A DNA stretch of 64,000 nt from Spirometra erinaceieuropaei. Lineage: Eukaryota; Platyhelminthes; Cestoda; Diphyllobothriidea; Diphyllobothriidae. Positions 10,415 through 21,648 of this stretch are shown here, piece after piece. The notes beneath the pieces were generated by a model that did not search any database, was not told where the DNA came from, and saw nothing but the letters and a program-made list of their open reading frames with translations. Every line of letters begins with the position of its first letter. Positions within the stretch are counted from its first letter, which is position 1. The stretch spans positions 43,341-107,340 of the forward strand of contig CACRXP010000643.1 in the NCBI GenBank assembly GCA_902702965.1. Reading direction: 5' to 3'. Made by a program: the position numbers and the translations under genes.

Positions 10415-11640
10415 AATGGATTATATGCTCGTGCTGGGGGGACTTACTCATCTGATATGCTTTTTTGCATTTCTGATACTACCGCTTTTATTTAGAAAAA
10501 GCGATTGGTATTCCTAGCCAGCACAACGGTACCTTCGAAATTTACTCTGTGTCTTCGTTTAATTGCGTTTTGCCTATTTTTAATCAGTTGCTGCAGTTCG
10601 CACATATGGATCGATTTCTGTATTATTTGCAGTTTTTCGGACGTTTGCACACGTTGCACGATGAAGGTCACCCACAGTGGACTGCAAAATATTCCCGACT
10701 TCACTTCTCCCCACCGATTAATTTTTAATGTAGGCTCTTTAAAACCAGCCAATTCCAAAATTTCGCGTGAGTGGCAGGCCTTTGCGTCAAGTAAACATTT
10801 ACTTTTCTCATATATCACGTTTTCACCCCGTCTAACCAGAAAAGAAAAATAGTCCACTCAAGTTAACACCAAAGGTGGAAATTGTCCTGTCTGGTTTTTG
10901 TTTATCAGATGCCCTGGGACTTTTTAGAGAGCAGACTTCTTTTTCGCATGGCTTGGCTTTTCTTCTGGTCTGTTCCTTCAGCTGGCACATTTGCTGCTGG
11001 ACTTAGGGGACCAGTCCTTTGGTACATGAGAGCGAGGGAGCGAGAGGGGGAAGGAAAGGAGGGAAGGAGTAGAGAGCAATGTCTAGCGACGATGCGTGAT
11101 AGTTACCTGCCTCGAGCTTCAGTTCACATGAACGCGTAAAAGTACACCTGGTGATTATACCTGGTTTGTTTTCATTGGTCCGTTTTTGTCATCGGGCTGC
11201 TCGTGCGGAAAGTCCCCATGTGCTCAGTACTTCCGCACCTCTTCTAGCTACTGGAATCTGACACACTGGCGCACTATTTTTAGCGGCTGCAGTTGTGAGG
11301 ATTTGCAATGCTCGCTTCTTTAGGTTTTGTCGCAGAACGATCGCTTTCGTAGCTCTCTATCTCTCTCTTTCTCTCTCTCTGCATGTAGGGCGGTCTTTTG
11401 GTTGTGTCTGGTGTCTCAGGCAGTTTTTTCACAGGCCTGATCTGACGCCTGCTGGAGCGGAATAAAGAGCGTTGCGATGGAAACAGATTCTTAGTTGATG
11501 ATGATGATGATGATCTCGGTATCAAAAATGTTTAACTGGACGTTTGTTGCGAGGTTGCTACCACTCATTTTTCGTTTACTCACATCTGGAAATAGGAGAT
11601 TATAACCTAATCCCCCCTTGCACGTGAAGTGCATACCCTG
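10415..11640. other. 1.2-kb segment interrupting U2
   Basis: This segment is absent from U1, where the flanking sequences are joined with about 7 bp between them. It contains overlapping 115- and 121-codon frames on opposite strands without recognisable motifs, a CT microsatellite (11351-11380) and six GAT triplets (11497-11514). I see no terminal repeats, so insertion into U2 and deletion from U1 are both possible. Confidence 0.6.
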
Positions 11641-11783
11641 CAAGATGCCATCCAGACTCCAATGCGGTTGTTCAATTTTTCTTTTCTTAGGGAAAACGAG
11701 GTGGTCACCTACGTAACAAAGTCAAATCTTTGCCCGAGAGTCCAAATACAGTCCCTTCGCGATCGTTGTAAAATTAATCCAGT
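11641..11783 (+). repeat. Tandem duplication unit U2, resumed
   Basis: Matches the end of U1 at 9096-9238, for example CCAGACTCCAATGCGGTTG and GATCGTTGT. Confidence 0.75.
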
Positions 11784-12424
11784 CAGTAGCACAGCTATTA
11801 CTGGGCCTGTTAGAATGCCGTTAATCTGGTGCCGTACTTATTGTCGAACTTTCAGTTTTGCCAAGGCATGTAGAGAAAGTTTTAGTGCCAGAATCATCCT
11901 CAACTACGATAAAAAAAACATCCTGCAGCTCACAGATTAAACTGCGTTCGAACTGTTTTCACCGAGCCTTCCGTTTCTGTAACAGAGAAGAGCTGCTTAG
12001 CAAAAAACTGTCTTGCTTATTGCGGTTATTCCGACTCAACGGATATCCAATGGACTTTGTGAAAAACTATCTCAGATGTCAGGGATAAGCACAAATCATC
12101 GGATCTAGTGGCCAAAAAGCGCCGCGGAACTTTTGCCTCCTTCTCTAAATTCAAGGATTTTATGATTTGACCCTTGTGTCGCAAAAAACTCGGCGTCCTT
12201 ATACACAGCCTTACCTTGGGCAAAAGTAACGCCATTTACCATATATCTTGCGTTGATAGTTCTTGCGTTTACGTTGGTCCATACGAGTCAAAGATTTCGG
12301 ATCCAAACTGACTGTTTACCAGTATGCCTTGTCTCTCCTCTTTACGCACCTACCGATTGGAACCGTACTGAAGTAGTCATCATAGCAAATGCAAGATACA
12401 CGTAAGAATTATTTGGGGCTTCGC
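11784..12424. other. No gene recognised
   Basis: Short frames only. No domain, splice structure or repeat family that I can support. Confidence 0.4.
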
Positions 12425-12755
12425 ACTACGGTAGAAGCAGTAGTATGCTATTACAGACAAAGACAAGGGAGACTGAAATGGCCATTTCTGGCTTATTAGC
12501 CGTCGTCAGCCAGTAATACCCAACCCTGAAGTGTGGAACACCCGAAGGCTTGAACTCACTACCTGTTAGTCAGAAGTCCAGGCCTCTAACCACTGGGCCA
12601 CGAACCCCTTGCCCTGTCGGTTTTCGATCGGGAATATACAATGGTAGGAGGGCGCCCACCTATTGTTCTTACCGAACTCACTCGTTTCGCTGTGCCTTTT
12701 GGGTTCTCTATCGAGCCCAACCAGCAACCGCACAGCGGCGCATGATATAGGCAGT
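12425..12755 (-). mobile_element. tRNA-derived SINE, full-length, minus strand
   Basis: The reverse complement has the same block order as 3908-4197: 5' segment, tRNA-like part with TGGCCCAGTGG, B-box-like AGTTCAAGCC, hammerhead-like module, and an end near TTGTCTTTGTC. A partial second unit follows directly at 12756-12935. Confidence 0.8.
12471..12517 (-). ncRNA. Hammerhead ribozyme-like motif in SINE
   Basis: The minus strand reads ACTGG, CTGACGA, then GGCT/AGCC around AATA (perfect stem II apart from the flanking C x A), GAAA, ATGGCCAT, T and TCAGT. Stem I keeps five pairs including one G-U wobble. Confidence 0.55.
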
Positions 12756-12935
12756 ATGCTAATACCTACAAAGTCAAGGGAGACTTGAATGGCCATCTCT
12801 GGCTTATGAGACGTCGTCAGCCAGTCATACACAACCTCGAAGTGTGCAAAACCCGAGCCCGCTCCGTTGTGCATTACGAGCTCTCCCTCTCGAGTCCAAA
12901 CAGCAGCCGCACGGTGGCGCATGGTATAGGCAGTA
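12756..12935 (-). mobile_element. Partial SINE unit in tandem with the previous one
   Basis: The minus strand carries the 5' segment joined to the 3' hammerhead-like module, with the tRNA-like middle missing. The core is degraded (GAGA in place of GAAA). This is a deletion derivative of the SINE dimer. Confidence 0.65.
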
Positions 12936-13361
12936 TGCTATCTCCGACAGTCTCAGTCACTATGTCGACCCGGCCGCTAACTGCGAATGTCTGTGTGTAC
13001 GACCGACTGACCCTCTGCATCCCATAAATACCTGATGATCCGTTGCCAGTCGTGTAGAATCTTGCTGGTCCACCATCCAGTCCCGCTTCCAACACGGCGA
13101 GCCATAAATGAATCTTTTGAAGTTCGTCACCTATCGAACAACTGAGTCTCCCCCCACCTCTCCCCCATGCACAGACGTCTGCCTGCTGATGTAACCCCTG
13201 TGCGCCCCAAGGCTCCAGTGCGATAAACCTACTTCTCTCACTGCTCTCTCCGTCTGTCGACGGTTTGGTGTAACCAGATGGGGAAATCCAGTGTACAACT
13301 CGAAATTTCCGAAGAAATTTGCTTTCTTAATATAGACGTGTGGACGAAGAAAGGGATGCCG

Positions 13362-13487
13362 ATTCATACAGTGGAGACTGGGATGGCAATTCCTGACTTA
13401 TTGGTTGCCGTCAGCCAAAAATGTGTTCGAACCCGGTTTTCGGGTGTCAAGTCCAACTCTCTAAAGCTGAGCCGCTAACTAGTGGTC
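13362..13487 (-). mobile_element. Diverged SINE fragment
   Basis: The minus strand holds GGCTGACGG and a B-box-like GGGTTCGAAC in the usual SINE order, but the ribozyme-like core is no longer intact. Confidence 0.5.
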
Positions 13488-13740
13488 CTGCCGATTGCAA
13501 TCGAGCATATTAACTGGGCTGAACTTCCCCGCCTTTTCGGTGATTTGGGGGGGGCCTTCAAGGCAGCGACTAAGAAAGCCAAAAAACCCGTCTTCACCTG
13601 CCACACACGACCTGATCTCCGCTCCGTACGTACCAGATCATGATAAGGACCACCCGAATCTCACACAGCTAGTGTGTAATTAAGGCCGCACTAAAAGGGA
13701 CCGTTGTAGTTTGGACCCAATTCCTACGTAGAACCGAGTT

Positions 13741-14795
13741 AGAGTAAGTGGGCTAACTTCTGAAATGTTTACCGAAATTCGGAAATGCGTTTCCGCTTCG
13801 AAAAGATTACTGAAGTAGGGTTGCAAAACAGACCATCGTGCAGCATAATTCTATAATAATTCAGTTACCACAGGACGTCGGCTTTCGAAAAAACTTCTTA
13901 TCGACTGCATCCAAAAATCGTACTTCGCAAAAATGGCTACTTAAGAAGAATGCATTTGTTCATTGATTTTCGATGCCCTTAAAGATTCAATTATATTTTA
14001 TGGAAAACATGCACAGAAATATTCATCTTATTGCTCATTCAATAGGAACTTATGTCTTCTTTTAATTTTATACTCGAAGGAAGTGTATAATTTGGTTTTA
14101 TAAAACTTTTCCAATTTTCTAATAATTTTGAACCAAACTTGCCGTTACACTTGCATTCGGGGTACGCAAACTACAAGCCGTATAATTTCCGCGCACGAAA
14201 AACCATACATTTATCTAAGGTAATAAAGGGGGACCATATAATGTTCATAAAATTGAGTAGTGGATTTGAGGCACACAGTTAGCCTGACAAGCAAAATTGG
14301 TAAATGCATAGACATGACGTACAATGAACGGCCATTTCACGATACTAAAAAATCTCACAATTAGAAAGTTTTCTAAAACCGAATTTTACCCTTCCTTCGA
14401 GAGTGAACTTGAAAGAAGGCGTAATGTTCTACTGAATAAGCGAAATAATGAATATTTTTATGCATGTTTTCCGCGAAATATAATTGAATCTTTAAGGGCA
14501 TCAAAAATAAATGGAAAAATGCATTCTACTTAAGTAGCCATTTTTTACGGAGTATGGTTTCTGCATGCGGCCGGGAAAGATTTCCTTCGAAAGCTGGTAT
14601 CCCGTTGTAACTTAGTCATTATAGAATTATGTCGCAAGATGATTGATTTTACAACCCTACAAAATTAATCTTTATGAAACGAAAGCGCATTTCGGAATTT
14701 AGGTTAACATTTTATGTCAATAGTAGTGAAAATCCCCTCCCGGTGAACGCCCACTCTTCTTTTAACATTTTATGATTTAGCCCACCTACTGTATT
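13741..14795 (+). mobile_element. Palindromic element, copy 3 (full length, with small insertion)
   Basis: Left terminus GTGGGCTAACTT near 13750, forward core, right terminus TTTAGCCCACCTACTGTAT. The right arm is interrupted at 14717-14761 by 45 bp flanked by the 13-bp direct repeat TTAACATTTTATG (14704-14716 and 14762-14774). The 69-codon frame at 14324-14533 lies in the arm and is incidental. Confidence 0.8.
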
Positions 14796-15362
14796 TCAGC
14801 TGCTCACAGCCCAACGGGCCACGACTGATAGCGTGTCGTGGTAGATCCAAGCCGTGCATGGTTAAGTGACCCACACACCTGGTGGTTTTCCTGAGCGACA
14901 TGAATGATCATAAAACTGGGTTGTAAATAGTGTCCTTCTTCGACCTTCTCTCCCCTCTGTCAACAGGAGTTAGGGAGACTGTTTCACATCATCGCACCAG
15001 CCTTTCTGCAGAACATGCACTTAACCTGCGCTCTGCCGAAATTTACATGCGTGCCGTATTCTAAGTCAGCAAGAGCAAATGCTTTTTCCTGTGCAACTGC
15101 GGTAGCAGCAATTGTACTAATTTTCGCATCACTAATACTACTTTGAGCGACTTTAGTACCTAAAGACGAATTTACTTATTTAAATGAATGCACTGCACAG
15201 ATTGATCCTGCTAACACAACTTCAGGGAGCACATGATGCACTGACTGAAATTCGCGACAGCCTCGCAGGGGAAAAGAGCGACTATGTGAATTTCCAAAAC
15301 AGGTTGTAGCGTAGTTTAGAGTGAATTCCATCTGGCAAACTGCATTTGCCTTATGCGGTTAA
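14796..15362. other. No gene recognised
   Basis: Nothing supportable between a palindromic element and the coding remnant that follows. Confidence 0.4.
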
Positions 15363-15937
15363 TCATATAGACGACAGCCAACTCGTAATGCATTTTTTCT
15401 AGGCATTACTGGCCGTCGTTGGAACCACATACCAGCAAACAAAGAGCACCGCGACGGGTTCACCAATTTCCAGATCGTTGACGGTGTAGCTTCCTGAAAG
15501 CTCGAAAGACGACTGTTTGAGGAGTACAAACCCACGTTTTTCGCTTAAATCAACGACACCTCTAGCATCATCCATCGGGACAAACTGGATTGTTATAGAG
15601 GGCATTTGAAGTCGATCTACAGTTCACGAGGAAGAAGGAGGTCGTCTACAAGATTCTATGCGATTCCACGATGCAGTCAATTGTGATTGAATTGGAAAAT
15701 CCACCTTTACACGGATCCGCTTGAGATAACGCTCGCACTTTCGGCGCTTACATTTCCAGGAAAGCTCGAGAGTTCATTGAAGGCATTCGCTCAGGTGAGC
15801 TGGATGCCGCGTATAGAAACCTCAGGGGGAAATTGAGGAGACGGGATCCGATCGATACAGAGCGACGTACACGGCGGCTGCTAACAAACGCAAAACACAA
15901 GCAAGTACTGATTTTTCAAGCAAGTTTAAAACGCTGA
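15363..15937 (+). pseudogene. Broken coding remnant, unidentified
   Basis: A plus-strand frame reads coherently from 15363 to about 15598 despite TGA at 15495 and TAA at 15546. It then continues in a second frame from about 15599 to TGA at 15935, with one internal TGA at 15722. A frameshift near 15598 joins the halves. The last 70 codons are open, charged and plausible as protein (RKAREFIEG, then RRRDPIDTERRTRRLL). AATAAA follows at about 16000. The continuity, lack of visible introns and downstream poly(A) signal suggest a processed pseudogene or a retroelement remnant. I do not recognise the family. The 68-codon minus-strand frame over the same DNA I treat as a shadow. Confidence 0.4.
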
Positions 15938-16596
15938 CTGTTTTTGGACACTCACTTAACATCTGGCGAATACCAGAGGAACCGGCGTTCAAAACTTACA
16001 AATAAAGTTGCTTAAATTCCCAAAGCATATATTTGACTTCAGTATATTTATGTCGGATTTGCTTTCACTGACCCGGTTACGGTGTTGTGATTAGGCGGTG
16101 TGAGTGTGTGCAGTCTGAGCACTACAATAATGAGGGCAAGTTCTAATATTGCAGGGAGAAGACGGAAGGTACCGGACGGAGGGGCTTATTGTATACAGAA
16201 CTCGGAATTGTCCTCTGAAGAGTCAGTGGCGACTGGCGAAGCCAGGGCTGGTGTTGACTGTGTCCAGTCAGGCCTGAGTGTCCTTGAGATAGTGGTGGCA
16301 GCCGCTTTTGTAGGCTCGCGGGTCAAGCTTAAGTGGACTCCAGTCGGTGTGTGTTGTGTCTGCCGAGGGGTGGTGTCCCAGTGGCTTTAGTTGGGGTTGC
16401 AGTGGCCGCATAGGCAGCTGCGGCTGTGTAGACGCAGGTATGTCCGAGCTGCCGGTCGTGTGACTTCAGGTCAGCACGTCTGGGACGGCTGGCTGCAAGG
16501 GGTGAATGACCTTGAGTCAGCGAGGTCTTGAACGATGACACCAGACCGGTCATGATGGTTACCCGCCACAACGGAACATGCTCCTCCCTTGCGCCT
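15938..16596. other. No gene recognised
   Basis: Contains an AATAAA near 16000 and a 96-codon frame without motifs. Nothing further can be supported. Confidence 0.4.
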
Positions 16597-16800
16597 TGAG
16601 GTTCAATCTGGAGCCAGCCTATGCAGTCGCATAGTGACCATTAATAAATTCGGAGGGTAGTACTAAAAAAAGACAAGTGAGACTGGAATGGTCATGTCCG
16701 GTTAATTTGCCTTCATCATTCAGCCATACCAAACCCCACGTTTGGACCATCTGAAATTCGAAAGTGGGATCCTTAATCATTGAGCCCGACAATCTACCAA
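16597..16800. mobile_element. Diverged composite SINE
   Basis: A plus-oriented B-box-like segment (GAGGTTCAATCTGGAGCC) is followed by a minus-oriented SINE 3' part (AGACAAGTGAGACTGGAATGG). The same composite arrangement recurs at 62708-62900, so it is a subfamily structure and not a chance junction. Confidence 0.5.
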
Positions 16801-16850
16801 AATGAGTCATTTAGGTTTTCCATGTTTTTTTTATCGGAACTCCCCCCCAG

Positions 16851-16855
<5 letters not shown>

Positions 16856-16882
<27 letters not shown>
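16856..16882. repeat. (TA)n microsatellite
   Basis: About 27 bp of near-perfect TA repeats abutting the end of a SINE. Confidence 0.9.
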
Positions 16883-17064
16883 GGCAGAATGATATTACCG
16901 ACAAAGACAAGGGAGACTGGAATGGCCATTTCTGGCTTATTAGCCGTTGTCAGCCAGCCATACCCAAGCCCGAAGTGTGGAACACCCGAGCCTCGAACTC
17001 GCGACCTGTTGGTTTAGAAGTCAACGCCTCTACTCACCGGGCCACGAGCCCGTTGCCCTGTCGG
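16883..17064 (-). mobile_element. tRNA-derived SINE, minus strand
   Basis: The minus strand carries the tRNA-like part, B-box-like GCGAGTTCGAGGCTCGGG and the 3' hammerhead-like module. A short plus-oriented SINE 3' fragment (17065-17097, GGCTTGCTGACGACGGC) is fused head-on to it. Confidence 0.75.
16915..16959 (-). ncRNA. Hammerhead ribozyme-like motif, core mutated
   Basis: Stem I is GGCTGG with CCAGTC, five Watson-Crick pairs plus one G-U. Stem II is GGCT/AGCC. GAAA and ATGGCCAT are intact, but the core reads CTGACAA instead of CTGACGA, so this copy should be inactive. Confidence 0.5.
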
Positions 17065-17097
17065 CTTGGGTATGGCTTGCTGACGACGGCTAGGCAA

Positions 17098-17469
17098 TTT
17101 CGCAGGGAAGGTGTCACAATTACTTCCGTCGGCAAAAGTCCTTTCATTATATCGCATCTCTCGTAGCCGGGGGGAGGGGAAGTCTTGCTCACCTGGAGTA
17201 CTCGATGCTGAATTAAAAGTGCTGTTTCGACTAACTTTTCTCGGTAGCAGTTTTAAGCAGTAAAGAGTTTTGGATTTCCAAATTTTGTGCATTTCTATCG
17301 AATTCGCAGATTGACCTAGCTTCAGGCAACTGAATTTTCTGTTACCTATCGACTGGTCTCACCTGCGTTGGTGTCAGACCTCTATGTCGAGGGCCGTTGC
17401 AGCTACGATGTACACACACATGCGCATGCGCGGCGCATTCCCTGCCTTAGTCAGTCTGCGCTCCCCTCC
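17098..17469. other. No gene recognised
   Basis: Nothing supportable in this stretch. Confidence 0.4.
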
Positions 17470-18452
17470 TACAGTAGGTGTGCTGACTCATGAATTGTTA
17501 ACCGAAATTCCGAAATGCGTTTTCGTTTGGAAATACGTACTTAAGTAGGGTTGTAAAACTAACCATCATGCAGCATAATTCTATAATAATTTAGTTACCT
17601 CTAGGTGCTGGCTTTCGAAGGGACTTCTTTTCGGCTGCGTGCAAAAACCACACTATGTAAAAAAATAACTACTCAAGTAGCATGAATTTGCTCATTGATT
17701 TTCGGTGCCCTTTAAAATTCCATTATATTTAATATTCGCTCTTTTGGTCATTGGCAAAAAATTACGTTTTCTTTCAATTTTATACTCAAAGAAAGGGTAT
17801 AATTCAGTTTTCACAAACGTTTCCGATTCCCGAATAAATTTGAACACCGACTTCCATTACGCCTGCATTCAGGGTTTCCAAATTACAAGTCGTATATTTT
17901 CCGCGTACGGAAAAACCATACATTTTCCTACGGTAGGAAAAGAAGACCATATGGCGTTCATAAAAGTTAGCAGTGGATTTGAGTTATATTGTGCGCTTTA
18001 CAAGCCACATTTATAAATGCATAGACATGACATTTTATGAAGGGCCATTTCAAGGTGTTAAAAAATCTCACGATAGGAAACTTTTTAAAGGCGATCCATA
18101 CCTTTGCTTCGAGTATAAAATTGGAAGAAGACGTCATTTTCTACCGAATGAGCACGACGACGAGTATTTTTATGCTTGTTTTCCACGAAATATGATTAAA
18201 TCTGTAAGGAAATTGAAAATCAGTGGCAAAAATGCATGCTACCTAAGTAGCCATTTTTCAGGGTGTGGTTTCGGCGTGCAACCGGAAAGGCGTTCCTTCG
18301 AATGCTGGTATCCCAATGTAACTGAATTATTATAGAATTGTGCTACAAGATGTTTAGTTTTACAACCCTACTTAAGTTATCTTCTTGAAGCGACAACGCA
18401 TTTTAAAATTTCCGTTAACATTTCATGAGTTAGCCCACCCGCTTTATGTATT
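17470..18452 (+). mobile_element. Palindromic element, copy 4 (full length)
   Basis: Begins ACAGTAGGTGTGCTGACTC and ends GAGTTAGCCCACCCGCTTTAT, with long complementary arms and a forward core. The 103- and 120-codon frames inside come from element sequence and are not conserved between copies. Confidence 0.8.
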
Positions 18453-18929
18453 AATCAAGTAATGCTGACGAGGCCGATATCACGCGCGCGGATGCATCCA
18501 CCCAATCGCAAGTGAGGCGACGCATCCCAGATGGCTTGCGGGACGTGCGTAGTCGCTGTGTCTATATCTCGCCAAGTACAAACCTCTTCCTAGGTGGCTT
18601 CTGCGTTTTGCATTTTACCTCAGGTAGGGCATCCAGCACCTACCAACGGGGATTGTTTTTTTAAAAAAACAAACCACAGCATCTGTTATTTTGCATACTT
18701 ATCCTTCCAGAATTGGCATTTAAGAAGTTATTTAAAATACCCATTTCATTTGTTCCTTCGGTTAGTTAGCGATTGCGGAAATAGACTGTGACTTCTAGAT
18801 ATTGCCAGACTGAGAGCGGCTTTCCGTTTCGATCAGCGACTATGGAGCTCACCAAAGGCAGAGCGTACATCAAAAATGCCTGCTGTTACAAATTATACGC
18901 TCTATTGTGGAATTGAATACCCACAAGGA
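18453..18929. other. No gene recognised
   Basis: Nothing supportable in this stretch. Confidence 0.4.
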
Positions 18930-19035
18930 GGAGGATGATAGTGTCTTGCTTATTAGCCCTCATTATCCAGGTTTGGGTAATTTGGGATTCGAGCCCGAGC
19001 TTTCTGGTCATTGGGCGCTAGGTTAAATGCCTACT
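18930..19035 (-). mobile_element. Diverged SINE fragment
   Basis: The minus strand keeps a block related to the SINE 3' module and a B-box-like GGGCTCGAATCCC. It is heavily diverged. Confidence 0.45.
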
Positions 19036-19563
19036 ACCGAGACGCGTTCATCGCCTGGGTGTTTGTTAGGTTTGCATTGCCGGGTTCAGCTGCCGATAAG
19101 TCGACTAGATTTGACCTTCGCAAATTCTCAAGGACACGTCCACTGACCTCACAGTAGTCTGCTGTTTTTGCAGTACGCAAGCAAAAAATTCTTTGTTAAA
19201 GCTACTCGACACGACTTACTTTAAACAAGTCGACAGAACAACTTTCTGAAGCCCCAATTGTATTTTTTGACAAAGACAGAGAGACTAAAATTACCGTTTT
19301 TAGTTAAGTGTTTTCTGTAATCTCTAAACAGGATTTAAATGCATTTATCAGCATAATTCAGAAAAAGCACCATCTGGACTTGTCTACTTTGGTAGAGATT
19401 GTGTAACCCTTACTGACTTTAACCCATATCTTTAACATCTGCTACATAAATTAACATTCTACACGTGGGTTGACGTTATGCAATCCATAATCACATGCGT
19501 TCATTTGGCCATTAGCAAACGCCCCTGAAAACCTGCGATAACACACCGCAGACCCTACTCCAA

Positions 19564-20373
19564 TACCATACTCTTTAAAAAATGACTACCTAAATAGCAT
19601 GCATTTTTCTCTTTGATTCTCGATGCCCCTAAAAGTCCAATTGTATTTCGTAGGAAACATTAATAAAATATTAATTCTTCCGCTAATTCGGTGGAAAACT
19701 ACATTTTCTTTCAATTTTCTACTCAAAGAAATGGTAATATCCGGTTTTGAAAAACTTTTCCAATTTCCGAATAATTTTGAACCCGCTCTGCCGTCACCCT
19801 TGCATTCGGGGTTTCCAACCTACAAGCCATGTATTTTCCGCGTACGACAAACCACGCATTTCTCTACGGTATCAAGAGGAGACTATGTGGGGTTCATAAA
19901 ATTAAGCATTTGATTTGATCCATATTGTTAACTTTACAAGCCACAATGGTAAATGCAGAGACATGATGTTTAATAGACGACCATTTCACGGTATTAAAAT
20001 GTCTCTCAATTAGAAACTTTTATAAAACCGAATTATGTTCCTCCTTTGAGCATAAAATCGAAAGAAGTAATTTTCTACCGAAAGTTCGAAAGCATGAATA
20101 ATTTTATTCACGAAATATAATTGGAAATTTAGAGGCATCGAAAATCAATGAGAGAAATGCATGCTACCCAAGTAGTCACGTTTACAGAGTATAGTTTTTA
20201 TATGAAGACGGAAGGAAGTTCGTTCGAAAGCCGGCACCCTGAGGTAACTGAATTATTACAGAATTATACCGCAGGCTAATTAGTTGTACAACCCTATTAA
20301 ATTAATCTTTTCGAAGAGAAAACGCATTTCGGAATTTTGGTTGACATTTCATGAGTTAGCCCATCTACTGTAC
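19564..20373 (+). mobile_element. Palindromic element, copy 5 (left-truncated)
   Basis: Starts within the left arm (CTCTTTAAAAAATGACTACC), has a forward core and a complete right arm ending GAGTTAGCCCATCTACTGTA. About 520 bp of diverged or unique DNA precedes it. Confidence 0.75.
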
Positions 20374-21139
20374 TTTCATTACGCTTCACTGTTCGGTTTT
20401 ACGTCAAAAGTCATAAGCCTGGCTAGATTCAGGGCTTTGCACGACAGCCTTGGAGAAAAGAAGTCAATGACGGAAATGGCCACAAAGTGGCGTTGTATGA
20501 GGCAACGTTTTAAACGTTACCTGTTGCGTCTGTTGCTGCTGTCAGTCGCAGGTCTCTCGTCGTTTTCTCTTCTTTTACTCACACAAAAACAATGGCACCG
20601 CACTGACGGAGAACTCCGGCACCGTATTCTCGGCCGTCCTCGTTTTCGTGGATAAACCCCAAAGAATGAGATGGAGTGCTTTCTTTCAAATTCATTGACT
20701 TATTTCTCTATCCTCTGGCTCTATTTTTAAAATGTTTTCTACGGGGGGGAGGGGAAAAAGGGAAACCAGAATTGAGCGGACAGTTCACGCGTTATCGTAC
20801 CTTCATTTCTACGGTTAGGTCATTAATAATTACGCAGTCCCGGAGGATGCCACCAACCAGGAAGAAGCCTCTCTGTTATTCAGCTAAATTTCCGAAAAAA
20901 TATAAAATTCAGCCAACTTTTGTACAAATAAGATGAACGTCAGGAGCTCTCGCTGAAATGTGTGCAATTATGCAGGAAGAAAAATGACTATTTTCCGTCC
21001 AAATTTCAAAATCTGGGCAAATTATAGTCTTTCTTGTCAGTCCAAATCAGCTTTTGAACGTTAGAGAAAAGGCAAATGGATTTTTCTCCATGCATTTCTC
21101 TCTCGAAGTTCGTTCCTCTTCCTGTTTGACGCCATCTTT
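20374..21139. other. No gene recognised
   Basis: A 123-codon frame begins in the palindromic element and runs out into flanking DNA, so I do not accept it as a gene. Confidence 0.4.
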
Positions 21140-21415
21140 GTCATACATATATATGGATAGTTGGCGCGATATACCATAGATAGCAGTACAGGTGCTAAGT
21201 AAACACTCAGACAGGTAATTCGATGATATTCTGTCGTCGCATGACACCTGCGAAGGGTTCGGTTCATTGGTGGAGCCCCCAGGGTCCCCTATGTGCTCTT
21301 GTTCTGAAATTGCAGAACTTCTTCAGAAACAAATCGCTAACTTGGAGTAAATCATTCTATTTATGACTTGCAGACTCAGACTGAAATTATCTGTGAATAG
21401 TTGAGCCAAAGTCAC
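21140..21415 (+). repeat. Family C repeat copy
   Basis: Aligns with 5140-5450: GGTGCTAAGTAAACACTCAG, GGGTTCGGTTCATTGG, CTTGGAGTAAATC, GAATAGTTGAGCC. Confidence 0.55.
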
Positions 21416-21540
21416 TGGCAAGGAGGATGAAGATGACCATTTCTGGTTTATCAATAGTCGTCATGTCCAAACTCAGGATTGGAGGAGCTGGAATTCGAAC
21501 ATGGAATGCCTGATCATTGATGGTTTTTAAATCCAAAGTT
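21416..21540 (-). mobile_element. Diverged SINE fragment
   Basis: The minus strand holds a decayed SINE 3' module and a B-box-like GTTCGAATTCC. Confidence 0.4.
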
Positions 21541-21648
21541 TTACAACATCCTTTTGATTGTCTTTGAGGGTTACAGATTGATTCCAAGGGCGCAACGGGA
21601 AAAGCATTTTCCGTAGCCCGGTCGATGAACGCCAATCCTACTATGCAC

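Noticed and set aside
10492..10857. Overlapping 115- and 121-codon frames on opposite strands
   Set aside because: No motif in either, and they lie in a segment found in only one duplication unit.
15399..15605. 68-codon minus-strand frame preceded by a pyrimidine-rich tract and AG, like a terminal exon
   Set aside because: The plus strand over the same DNA gives a longer coherent broken frame with a poly(A) signal, so I treat this as its shadow. A short exon cannot be fully excluded.
17705..18335. 103- and 120-codon frames
   Set aside because: They lie within palindromic element copy 4 and are not open in other copies.
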